A DNA stretch of 64,000 nt, from positions 1-64,000 of the forward strand of contig CAVVPS010000009.1 of NCBI GenBank assembly GCA_963750195.1, in the 5' to 3' direction. The stretch is from AP-15 sp963750195. Lineage in GTDB: Bacteria; Pseudomonadota; Alphaproteobacteria; ATCC43930; CGMCC-115725. Below, in pieces: positions 49,901-58,386 of this stretch. The position numbers were made by a program, and so were the translations under genes. Numbering within the stretch: the first letter of the stretch is position 1; the number at the start of each line of letters is the position of its first letter. A model generated the notes under the pieces. That model made no database searches. It had not been told where the DNA came from and saw only the letters and a program-made list of their open reading frames with translations.

Positions 49901-49976
49901 TCCGCGTCACCGCCGATGATTTATAATATATTGGCAAATATAGAGTTTCTAGCCTCGCTGTGGCTGCGGGGCGATC

Positions 49977-50005
49977 TTGACAGGCATCGGGCACGCCACT
50001 ATGGT
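49977..50005 (+). promoter_or_regulatory. Sigma-70-type promoter of the F0 ATP synthase operon
   Basis: A perfect -35 box TTGACA (49977-49982) is followed after 17 bases by a -10 box TATGGT (50000-50005), about 61 bases before the atpI ATG. An AT-rich stretch at 49919-49945 just upstream could act as an UP element. Confidence 0.65.
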
Positions 50006-50065
50006 GCGCCGCGTTTCGGCAGTTATACAGCCGAAGCGGGTATCGGATTGGGTCAGCCTCCGCGA

Positions 50066-50413
50066 ATGAGCGAAGATCCGCCGCCGGACCCCTTGGCGCG
50101 GCTAGGCGAGCAAATCGACCGGGCGCGCGCGGAACGGCTCGGGCAGGAGGCCAGCGGCCGCGGCGGGGCCCCACGGGGCGCCATGGGCCTTGGGCTTCGG
50201 ATGGCGACCGAGCTGGCGGCGGCGCTCATTGTCGGACTGGCGCTGGGCTGGGTCGTCGATCGCGTCTTCGGAACGCGTCCTTGGGGGTTGATTATCTTCT
50301 TCTTTCTGGGAGTGGCGGCGGGCATGGTCAATGTCTTCCGCGCGGCAAGGGGCGTCGGATATCCGAGCACGCCGCGGCCGACGCGCAATGACGATCGGTC
50401 CGGCCAGGATTAG
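50066..50413 (+). CDS. atpI: ATP synthase accessory protein AtpI
   Basis: A 115-residue protein with two membrane helices (ATELAAALIVGLALGWVVDR and WGLIIFFFLGVAAGMVNVFR) after a charged N-terminus. AtpI helps assemble the c-ring. The ATG at 50066 is chosen because the frame upstream, to 49916, runs through the promoter and is not protein-like. It is the first gene of the F0 operon; F1 genes are not in the window. Confidence 0.9.
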   Translation: MSEDPPPDPLARLGEQIDRARAERLGQEASGRGGAPRGAMGLGLRMATELAAALIVGLALGWVVDRVFGTRPWGLIIFFFLGVAAGMVNVFRAARGVGYPSTPRPTRNDDRSGQD

Positions 50414-50448
50414 GCGGCTGCGCAGTTAGAATTCGGTTGGGGAAGAAA

Positions 50449-51180
50449 TTGGCGGCTCCACATTCACCTCTCGAGCAATTCACGATAGAGCGGCTGATCC
50501 CTATCCACATCGGCTCGATCGACGTTTCGTATACGAACTCCGCTCTGCTGATGACGATCGCCGTGGTGTTCGCCACAGTGTTGCTAGTCGGCGCGACGGC
50601 CCGCGCCGCCCTGGTCCCCGGCCGGCTGCAGTCGATCGCCGAACTCACCTACGAGTTCGTGGCCGGGATGGTGCAAGACAATGTCGGATCGGAGGGTCGC
50701 CAGTATTTTCCGCTGGTTTTCTCGATCTTTATATTCATTCTGTTCGGCAACCTTCTCGGACTGATACCTTACAGTTTCACCTTTACGGGTCAGATCGTCG
50801 TCACCTTCGCGCTGGCGCTGTTTGTGTTTGCTTTGGTGACCATCATTGCCTTCGTCCGCCACGGGATCCGTTTTTTCACGTTCTTCTTTCCGCCCGGCGC
50901 CCCGATCGTGATGGCGCCGCTGCTTGTCCCGATCGAGATCATCTCCTACTTGACGCGCCCGGTGAGCCTAAGCCTCCGGCTGTTCGCCAATATGCTGGCC
51001 GGACACACGATGATCGCGGTATTTGCCGGGTTCACCGTCGCGCTCGGCCTGTTCGGTTTCCTGCCGCTCTCCTTCAACGTGGCGCTGATTGCGCTGGAAG
51101 TGGTGATCAACGTCTTGCAGGCTTACGTGTTCGCGATCCTGACGTGCCTCTATCTGAGCGACGCCGTCCATCTGCATTAA
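50449..51180 (+). CDS. atpB: F0 ATP synthase subunit a
   Basis: Subunit a forms the proton half-channels next to the c-ring. The 243-residue protein has several membrane helices and the essential Arg in SYLTRPVSLSLRLFANMLAG. No ATG fits the N-terminus: a TTG at 50449 gives the expected AAPHSPLEQFTIERL start, with another TTG at 50437 as an alternative, so a TTG start is likely. It lies 35 bases after atpI. Confidence 0.95.
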   Translation: MAAPHSPLEQFTIERLIPIHIGSIDVSYTNSALLMTIAVVFATVLLVGATARAALVPGRLQSIAELTYEFVAGMVQDNVGSEGRQYFPLVFSIFIFILFGNLLGLIPYSFTFTGQIVVTFALALFVFALVTIIAFVRHGIRFFTFFFPPGAPIVMAPLLVPIEIISYLTRPVSLSLRLFANMLAGHTMIAVFAGFTVALGLFGFLPLSFNVALIALEVVINVLQAYVFAILTCLYLSDAVHLH

Positions 51181-51244
51181 CCGGCCGGGCCCGTCGCGAC
51201 CCCCGCCGCCCCAGTACAAACCCTCTCACGGAAAGGAAGATATG

Positions 51245-51472
51245 ATGGACCCTACTTCTGCCAAGATGATCGGCGCCGGCCTCGCCGCTATTGCGCTGGC
51301 CGGCGTCGGGGTCGGTATCGGCAACGTCTTCAGCGCGTTGGTCACCTCGATTGCGCGCAATCCGGCCGCTCGCGATCAGGTCTTCGGCATCGGCATGCTC
51401 GGCTTTGCGCTGACCGAGGCGGTGGCTTTCTATGCCTTGATCATCTCGCTGTTGCTGCTTTTCGTCCTCTGA
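51245..51472 (+). CDS. atpE: F0 ATP synthase subunit c
   Basis: The 75-residue proteolipid has two helices joined by the polar loop ARNPAARDQV, with the proton-binding Glu in GFALTEAVAFYAL. AAGGAAGAT precedes the start; two ATGs lie side by side (51242 and 51245). Third gene of the operon. Confidence 0.97.
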   Translation: MDPTSAKMIGAGLAAIALAGVGVGIGNVFSALVTSIARNPAARDQVFGIGMLGFALTEAVAFYALIISLLLLFVL

Positions 51473-51501
51473 GCGTCATCATCAGTTAGGGCGGCGCACC
51501 G

Positions 51502-51996
51502 ATGCCGCAGCTTGATGTCACGACTTTTATTCCGCAGCTGTTTTGGCTGGCGGTTAGTTTCCTTGTCCTTTACCTGCTGATGCGGCTGGTTGCGCTGCCG
51601 CGAGTTGGAGCGGCAATCGCGTCGCGCCGCAGCCGGCTCGACGAGGATCTTGCTCGCGCCGCGGAAATTCGGACGCAGGCACAGGCGGTGCTGAGCGAAT
51701 ATGAAGCGGGTTTGGCGGCGGCGCGCGCGCAGGCCCATGAAATGATCAGACAAACCGCCGAGCGTGCTGCCGCCGAGGCCGCCGAACGGCAGCACCAGGT
51801 CGCCGAAGCACTGAGTGAGCAGATAAAGGCGGCGGAGCGACAAATCTCGATGGCAAAAGAGCAAGCATTTTCCGAGATCCGCGGCATCGCCATCGACGTC
51901 GCCCGCTCGCTTACCGAAAAGCTGATTGGCGCCGAAGCCGACGAGCCGAGCGTAGCCGCTGCGGTCGATCGCGCGGTTGCGGAGAGGGCCGGCTGA
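51502..51996 (+). CDS. atpF': F0 ATP synthase subunit b'
   Basis: Stator subunit with one N-terminal membrane helix (QLFWLAVSFLVLYLLMRLVA) and a long Ala/Glu/Arg-rich helix that reaches to F1. The presence of two diverged b-type genes, b' and b, is typical of phototrophs and alphaproteobacteria. 164 residues; the stop overlaps the next ATG by one base. Confidence 0.94.
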   Translation: MPQLDVTTFIPQLFWLAVSFLVLYLLMRLVALPRVGAAIASRRSRLDEDLARAAEIRTQAQAVLSEYEAGLAAARAQAHEMIRQTAERAAAEAAERQHQVAEALSEQIKAAERQISMAKEQAFSEIRGIAIDVARSLTEKLIGAEADEPSVAAAVDRAVAERAG

Positions 51997-52487
51997 TGCC
52001 GCGTCTTTTTGCCGATCCGGAGTTCTGGGTGCTCGTCGCGTTCGTCGTCCTGATCGCCGCATTGTGGAGGCCGGTGAAGCCTTTTTTGATCGGCTCACTC
52101 GACAATCGCGCGACACGCATTCGCGAAGAGCTTGATGCAGCGCGCAACCTTCGCGAGGAAGCCGAGCGTCTTCTCGCCTCTTATCAGCTCAAGCAAGGCG
52201 AAGGTGCGGGGGAGGCCGCGGCGATCATCGCCCATGCCAAGACCGAGGCGGAGCGCCTTGCCGCGCAGTCGGCCCACGATCTGGAAGAGATGCTGCGGCG
52301 CCGCCATCGCCTCGCCGAGGAGCGGATCGCCCAGGAAGAGGCCAAGGCTCTCGCCGAAATCCGCGGGGTCACCGTCGATATCGCGATCTCCGCGGCGCGT
52401 CAGGTCATTGCCGCCGAGCTCGACGAACGGCGCGCCGGCGCCTTGATCGACACCGGGATCGCCGCTTTGCCGCACCAGCTGCAATAG
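51996..52487 (+). CDS. atpF: F0 ATP synthase subunit b
   Basis: Second stator subunit, 163 residues, with the membrane helix FWVLVAFVVLIAALW at the N-terminus and a long charged coiled coil (EELDAARNLREEAERLLASY). It begins at the TGATG junction with atpF'. It closes the F0 operon; the next gene is an unrelated glutathione transferase. Confidence 0.94.
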   Translation: MPRLFADPEFWVLVAFVVLIAALWRPVKPFLIGSLDNRATRIREELDAARNLREEAERLLASYQLKQGEGAGEAAAIIAHAKTEAERLAAQSAHDLEEMLRRRHRLAEERIAQEEAKALAEIRGVTVDIAISAARQVIAAELDERRAGALIDTGIAALPHQLQ

Positions 52488-52560
52488 GATCGGGCGCCGC
52501 TGTTGTCGGCCCGGTCAGCCGCTCGCAACAAGTCGGTCCAGCGGAAGAAGAGGCGGTCCC

Positions 52561-53184
52561 ATGGCGTTGAAGATTTACGGTGTCGCCCGTTCGCGCGCGT
52601 TTCGCACCCTGTGGATGGCGGCCGAGCTCGGGCTCCCTTACGAGCACGTCAAGGTCGATTTCGCCGATGGCGGCACGCGCCAGCCGGCGTATCTCGCGAT
52701 CAACCCGAATGGCCACGTTCCGGCGATCGATGACGGCGGCTTCACCTTGTGGGAATCGATGGCGATCAATCTTTATCTCGCCAAGAGATACGGCGGCGGC
52801 CCCCAAGGGCTTTATCCCCAGCGCCTCGAAGACGAGGCGCGGGCGTGGCAATGGAGCTTTTGGGGCATGACCGAGGTCGAACGGCCGGCGCTGACCGCGC
52901 TGTTGAATCGGATCGGTCCCGAGAGCGAGCGCGGTGCGGGCGCCGCGGACGAGGCCGAACGCGTGCTCGCCGCCCCGCTCCGCGTGCTCGACGCGGCCGT
53001 CGCCGCGCAGCCGTACCTGCTCGGCGAGCATTTCACCGTTGCCGATCTGAACGTTGCCAGCATTCTTTCATGGGCGCGCCAGGCGCGGGTCGACTTGTCT
53101 GCGTTTCCGAGGGCGGCAGCGTGGCTCAAAACTTGCCATGACCGACCTGCCGCTCAAGCCGCCCGGCAGTTGCAGCGGGAATAA
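52561..53184 (+). CDS. Glutathione S-transferase family protein
   Basis: The 207-residue protein has an N-terminal thioredoxin-like domain (KIYGVARSRAFRTLWMAAEL, then INPNGHVPAIDDGG and LWESMAINLYLAKRYG, the glutathione-binding cis-Pro and Glu-Ser motif) and an all-helical C-terminal domain with GEHFTVADLNVASILSWARQ. Such enzymes conjugate or isomerise electrophiles with glutathione. The gene is intact. Its substrate cannot be read from the sequence. Confidence 0.9.
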   Translation: MALKIYGVARSRAFRTLWMAAELGLPYEHVKVDFADGGTRQPAYLAINPNGHVPAIDDGGFTLWESMAINLYLAKRYGGGPQGLYPQRLEDEARAWQWSFWGMTEVERPALTALLNRIGPESERGAGAADEAERVLAAPLRVLDAAVAAQPYLLGEHFTVADLNVASILSWARQARVDLSAFPRAAAWLKTCHDRPAAQAARQLQRE

Positions 53185-53258
53185 GCGGCAGCGTTGTGGA
53201 CTTGGCGCGTTGCTCCTAACCTCGGTCGGGTCAAATACGGCTCGATGGGGAGGAAACG

Positions 53259-54399
53259 ATGGCGGCAACGCGGCTGACGCGGCGCGCAACGCTGGCTCTT
53301 GGCTTGGCCGGCGCTCTGGTCCCGAAACCCTTTATCAGGGTCAGAACAGCCATGGCCGATGATCTGCCCGATACGGTCGTCTACGTCTCCAATGCCGGCA
53401 ACCCGGCAATCGGGGTTTTCGCGATCAACCGCGAAAGCGGCGATCTGACGATGATCGCCAATGTTCCGGTTCCCGGCACCGACAAACCGTCGCCGACCAG
53501 CATGCCGATGGCGGTCAGCCCCAACCATCGCTTCTTGTACGCCGCGTTGCGTAGCGAGCCCTATACGGTGGCAAGCTTTACGATCGACCGGGCGACCGGT
53601 CGGCTGACCCATCTGGCCAACGCGCCGCTGGCCGCCAGCATGGCCTATATCATGACGGATCGAAGCGGCCGGTTTTTGTTGTGCGCCTCTTATCCGGGCT
53701 CGATGCTGGCGATCAACCCGATCGATGTGGAGGGCCGGGTTCAGGGTCAGCCGACGCAAATCATCCCGACCAAACCCAAAGCGCACTGCATCTTGGTCGA
53801 TCCCACCAACAAGTACTGCTACGCCACGAGCCTCGGCGGCGACATCGTTATGGAATGGAAATTCAACCCCGCAACCGGCCGGTTGTCGCCGAACTCGCCT
53901 GACGCGATCGCGCTTAAGCCCGGCAATGGACCGCGGCACCTGGCGTTCCATCCCAATCACCGGTTTCTCTATCTGATTACTGAGACCACTGCGCGCATTA
54001 TTGCCTTTGCCATCGATCCCGGGACCGGGACTCTTCGAGAGATCGAAATCGTCGACACCTTGCCAGCCGATTTCCATGAGCAGCCCGCCGCCGCGGACCT
54101 CCACGTCACTCCCAATGGGCGCTTCATCTACCGCAGCGAGCGCAAATCGAGCACGCTCGCCGGTTTCACGATCGATGAAGCAACCGGCAAATTGTCCCTG
54201 ATCGGCCGCTGGCCGACCGAAAAGACCCCGCGCGGCTTCAATATCGACCCGCGCGGGCCGTTTCCTGCTCGCGGCCGGCCTCGATTCGAACGCGATGACC
54301 GTCCATCGCATCGACCCGCAATCCGGCGCGCTGTCGGTCGTCCACCAGTACCCAATGGGCAAGATGCCGAACTGGGTCGAAATCGTCGATCTGCGGTGA
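53259..54399 (+). CDS. Lactonase-family (6-phosphogluconolactonase-like) beta-propeller, one frameshift
   Basis: An N-terminal twin-arginine-type signal (RLTRRATLALGLAGALV) precedes a seven-bladed beta-propeller of the YbhE/Pgl lactonase family: TVVYVSNAGNPAIGVFAINR, AVSPNHRFLYAALRSEP, NGPRHLAFHPNHRFLYLITE and LHVTPNGRFIYRSER. One extra C near 54258 (GGGCCGTTT for GGGCGTTT) breaks the last blade; correction gives RGRFLLAAGLDSNAMTVHRI and a stop at 54399. Export suggests it acts on an extracellular lactone rather than in the pentose phosphate pathway. Confidence 0.85.
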
Positions 54400-54512
54400 T
54401 GCCGTGGGGCGTTTCCCTCACCCGCTGCCACTGCGCTCGGCACCTCTCCCGGCATGCAGGAAAGGGAAGGGGCCGATCACGAAAGCGATAGGAAGGCCGA
54501 GGGTCGCCCGTC

Positions 54513-55515
54513 TCAGATATACACCCCGCGCATGCCGCCTTCGGGGTAGCGGGTGCCGGCGGCGGCGCCAATCGGTATCGCTGCCGAGATGCGGTCGATG
54601 TCGGCTGCGGCTCAGGCGGACATTGAGCGCGCCGAGATTTTCTTCCAGCCGGGCGATGTGCTTGGTGCCGGGGATCGGGATCACGTCGGGTCCCTGCGCC
54701 AACAGCCAAGCGAGCACCAGCTGCGCCGGGGTGCATTCCTTCTCCCGCGCGATCGCCTCGATATGTTCGACGAGCGCCCGGTTCTTGGCGAAATTATCAC
54801 CCATGAAGCGCGGGTGACGCCCGCGGGTGTCGCCCTCGGCGAGATTGTCGAAATCGGGGATGTCGCCGGTCAGCAATCCGCGGCCGAGCGGCGCGTAGGC
54901 GAAAAAGGCGATGCCGAGGTCGCGGGTGAGTTCGCGCGTCTCGGTCGCCTCCTGGCGGTAAAGCAGCGAGAATTCGCTTTGCACCGCGGCGATCGGGTGG
55001 GTCGCATGGGCGCGGCGGATGCGCTCGGGCCGCGCCTCGCACAGTCCCAGAAAGCGCACCTTGCCTTGCTCGACGAGCCGCGCCATCGCGCCTACCGTGT
55101 CCTCGACCGGCACCCCCAGATCGACCCGATGCTGGTAATAGAGATCGATGACATCAACCCCGAGCCGTTTCAGGCTCGCCTCGCAGGCCTGGGCGATATA
55201 GGCGGGGCTCCCGTCGACGCCGTTGGCGCCACCCGGCCGCCGGGTCTGCCCGAATTTGCTTGCGACCAGCACCTGGTCGCGGCGGCCTTTCAGCGCCCTA
55301 CCAAAAAGTTCCTCGTTCTGGCCCCAGCCATACATGTCGGAGCTGTCGAAATGATCGACGCCGAGCTCGATCGCGCGATGAATAAGTGCAATCCCGGCCG
55401 CGTCATCGCACTTGCCGTAAACCCCGGACAACGACATGCAGCCGAGGCCGATCGCCGAAATCTCCGGCCCGCCTTTGCCGAGCCGACGTCGCTCCGTCAC
55501 CACCGTAGCGTTCAT
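54513..55515 (-). CDS. Aldo/keto reductase, one frameshift near the C-terminus
   Basis: The ATG at 55515 follows GAGAGGAAG. The TIM-barrel reductase has IGLGCMSLSGVYG, the catalytic Asp/Tyr in HFDSSDMYGWGQNEELFGRA, the Lys in VLVASKFGQ and YYQHRVDLGVPVEDTVGAM, ending with the NADP site PIPGTKHIARLEENL. One extra C near 54613 breaks the end; correction gives LSAADIDRISAAIPIGAAAG and a stop at 54513. These enzymes reduce aldehydes and ketones with NADPH. Confidence 0.88.
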
Positions 55516-55576
55516 CAATTCTTCCTCTCTATCTCGCCAAAACACTCATTCGTCGCTCATATCGGCTGACCGGCTC

Positions 55577-56684
55577 TCACTTATCGAAGATGTCGAGCGG
55601 CAGGAAAGCGCTGACGACGATATTCGGCACGTCGACCAATTCGCTGAGCTTGAGGTCGACCGCGACCGAGCATATCGCATAGGCTTGCTGGCGGCTCCAG
55701 CCGCGCTCGACCAAGAGGTCGATCATCGACAACAGCGCGTTCTTTGCGCTCAAGGTCGCATCCTCGCTCTCGTTGACGCCGTCGGCGTGGATCGACATCC
55801 CGGTGGTGGCGAGGAAGCGCTTTGGTGCGGCCAGTTCGGGCGGAAAATAATAATCGTCGCGGGCAAAGCGCGGAAAGCGGATGCCACGGCGCTGAGCCTC
55901 GCCCTTGTGCAGCGAAAAGCGGACCAGGATCGACCCGCACATCTCGATCGCGGTGCCGCAGGCCTCGCCATCGCCCTGCGCGAAATGCGCGTCGCCGACC
56001 GAGAACAACGCGCCATCGACAAATACCGGCAACAACAGGCGAGCCCCTTTGCTCAGTTGCTTGATGTCGAGGTTGCCGCCGTTTTCGCGGGGCGGGATCG
56101 TGCGCAGCGCCTCCGAGGCGATTGCCCCGCCTGGAACCGCCCCCTGCGCCTCAGGCGGCAGCGCTATGCCGCCGCGCGCAGGCGAGATTGGCTTCGCGGC
56201 GCTGCACGGTCTCGCGCAAGGTCTTCGATGGGGCGACGCCGATGACCCCGACAAACGAACCATCGGGGATGCGCACGCCGGGCAAATCGGCGGATTCGGC
56301 AAAGCCGTCCTTGATTGTCCATTTGGCGATATAGGGCTCGGGGAACGCGTCGCGCAGAAAGCCGAAGCCCGGCACCTGGACTGTGTAGGCGAATTGGGCG
56401 GGTTTCATGTCGCGGATCTCGACCTCGAGCAGATCGCCCGGAGCGGCGCCGGCGACAAAGACCGGACCGGTCAGCGGGTGGACGAGGTTGAGGTCGCAAC
56501 GCCGCAGATCCTCTGCCGTCGTCGCCGCGGTGATCTGGCCGTCGAAGGCGTCGCGAGTCTGGATCTCGACCTCTTCGCCGAGAGCTACTTCGACCACTGG
56601 CGCGATCGCCTCGTGCCAGCGATTGTGGCCCTTCTCCGGCTCCTGGGCGAGGCGTTTGCCGTAATCGACCGTGATGCTTTTCAT
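55577..56684 (-). CDS. Acetamidase/formamidase family amidohydrolase, one frameshift
   Basis: The N-terminal half (VDYGKRLAQEPEKGHNRWHE, then VHPLTGPVFVAGAAPGDLLE and FAYTVQVPGFGFLRDAFPEP) and the C-terminal half (LLPVFVDGALFSVGDAHFAQ and GDGEACGTAIEM) together make a complete FmdA/AmdA enzyme that hydrolyses short amides to ammonia and acid. They are separated by one extra T near 56172; dropping it gives EANLAARGGIALPPEAQGAV. Corrected length is about 369 residues. It may supply nitrogen from formamide. Confidence 0.88.
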
Positions 56685-56815
56685 CGCCGCCCCTCCTGCC
56701 CAAACACGCTAAGGCTATGCACAAGCTATCGACGTGGCAAGCGAGGCCGAACGCCGAGGGCGGCTGTCTCTCTAGCCGGAACAGATCGTCTACGAAGTCG
56801 CGAACGCGGCTGCGA

Positions 56816-57508
56816 TCATCGGCCAAGCGCCGCCGCGGCGCGGGCGACGCGCTCGGCGCGATCGCGCTGGCGCGCGACGGCGTGGGCGAGTACCTCCGCC
56901 ACAATGGCGGGGTCGGCAGCTTCGGGCGAGCCAGAGGAGAACGGCGGGGCCGGATCGTATTCGATCGCGAGCTGGATCGCCTCCGCCGCCGCCCGGCCAG
57001 CGATCTCGGCGGCGACGCTGAGCGCGACGTCGATGCCGGCGGTGACGCCGCCGCCGGTGAACACATTGCCGTCGACAACGACGCGTTCGGCAATCGGCGC
57101 TGCGCCGAAGGCGGGCAACATCTCGCGCGACATCCAGTGGGTCGCCGCCCGCCGGCCGCGCAACAGACCGGCCGCGCCCAACACCAGCGCGCCGGTGCAA
57201 ACGCTAACGACATAGCGGGCCGACGCCGCGGCACGGCGCAGGAAGGCCAGTACCTCCTGATCTTCGAGCAATGGGTTGATCCCAGGCCCTCCCGGCACGA
57301 AAACAAGATCGAGCGGCGGACAATCCGCCAAGGTCGCCATCGGCAGGATCGCCAGCCCGTGCTCGGTGCGCACCGGCGCCAAATTCTTCCACAACAAAAG
57401 CGTCTCGGCGCCCGGCAGCCGGGAGAGCACCTCATAGGGGCCGGTCAGATCGAGTTGGGTCAGATTCGGAAACACCAGCATCCCGCTGCGGAAATTTGGG
57501 TCGCTCAT
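56816..57508 (-). CDS. DJ-1/PfpI-family protein (isonitrile hydratase-like)
   Basis: The 230-residue protein has the class I glutamine-amidotransferase-like fold with LVFPNLTQLDLTGPYEVLSR, VFVPGGPGINPLL, the nucleophile elbow VCTGALVLGAAGLLRGRRAA (Cys) and THWMSREMLP. Closest in pattern to isonitrile hydratases and to N-terminal domains of GATase-type AraC regulators, but no DNA-binding domain follows. It lies upstream of the formamidase on the same strand; isonitrile hydratase makes N-substituted formamides, so a functional link is possible. Confidence 0.82.
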   Translation of the reverse strand: MSDPNFRSGMLVFPNLTQLDLTGPYEVLSRLPGAETLLLWKNLAPVRTEHGLAILPMATLADCPPLDLVFVPGGPGINPLLEDQEVLAFLRRAAASARYVVSVCTGALVLGAAGLLRGRRAATHWMSREMLPAFGAAPIAERVVVDGNVFTGGGVTAGIDVALSVAAEIAGRAAAEAIQLAIEYDPAPPFSSGSPEAADPAIVAEVLAHAVARQRDRAERVARAAAALGR

Positions 57509-57592
57509 TGCCTCTGTCTCTCGAGAGCCAGCCCCGCTGGAGCCGCTATCTGTTTATCGGTAGAGTTCGACTCCGGCAACAGGGAGACGGCT

Positions 57593-58058
57593 ATGCCTCT
57601 GCTGCTCGCCAGCCCGGTTTTTCGCTCGGGGGCGCAATCCCGTCGGAATTTACCTGCGACGGCGCCGACATCTCGCCGCCCGTAAATTGGTCCGGCGTGC
57701 CGGAGGCGACCCAGAGCCTCGTGCTGATCGTCGACGACCCGGATGCGCCGTCAGGCGTCTTCTCCGCCATCGGGCCGCCTTCGATATCCCGCCCAGCGCG
57801 CCCGGGCTCACAGCAGGCTACGGCCCGAACCAGCCAGCGGTCGGGTTTCGCGTAGCGCGCAATGATTTCGGTGCACCTGATTATGGCGGTCCCTGCCCGC
57901 CTAAAGGGCATGGCGTTCATCATTATCACTTCCGCCTGTTTGCAATCAGTCGGCCGACACTCGATCTGACCCCGTCGGCTTCGGCTTTCGATGTGCTCCA
58001 GGCGGCCCAGTCCTATGTCATTCAGCAGACCGAGCTGATCGGCACCTACCAGCGCTAA
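57593..58058 (+). CDS. PEBP-family (YbhB/YbcL) protein, two frameshifts
   Basis: A Raf-kinase-inhibitor-like phosphatidylethanolamine-binding fold is readable in three frames: MPLLLASP at the ATG at 57593 after AGGGAGACGG, then GGAIPSEFTCDGADISPPVN with LVLIVDDPDAPSG, then AAFDIPPSAPGLTAGYGPNQ and GGPCPPKGHGVHHYHFRLFA. A missing base in the T-run at 57620 and a further shift near 57762 separate them. Bacterial members are small cytosolic or periplasmic proteins of unclear role. Confidence 0.8.
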
Positions 58059-58386
58059 GTTTCGCTCTGCCGGCGCGCGGCGTTTGCGGTCCATTGCGGC
58101 AAGAGGCTCCACCGAGATCGCGGCAAGGACAGCCGGCAAGCCGGTATCATACCCGCCAAGGCGACGGCGCTTACCAGTCCTGGGCAGGAGGAGGGTAAAT
58201 CATCCTTCCAAAGCGCTATTGATTTGCTGGTGCGTCGACGAAAATTCTGCATATAACCCGCGCCCGGTTCCCCTCGGCGCGGTGCACGAACCGAAGGGTG
58301 AGTAGTCCCGGACGCTTTGGACCGACGCGCACTAACGTGCGTCAAGGGTTGAGCTTGGTTCCTCGAACTCTAGCGTCGGCGCATAG
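58059..58386. other. Intergenic region upstream of kup
   Basis: Neither strand shows a recognisable gene in these 328 bases. It presumably contains the kup promoter, but I see no clear sigma-70 boxes and no strong ribosome binding site before the ATG at 58387. Confidence 0.4.
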
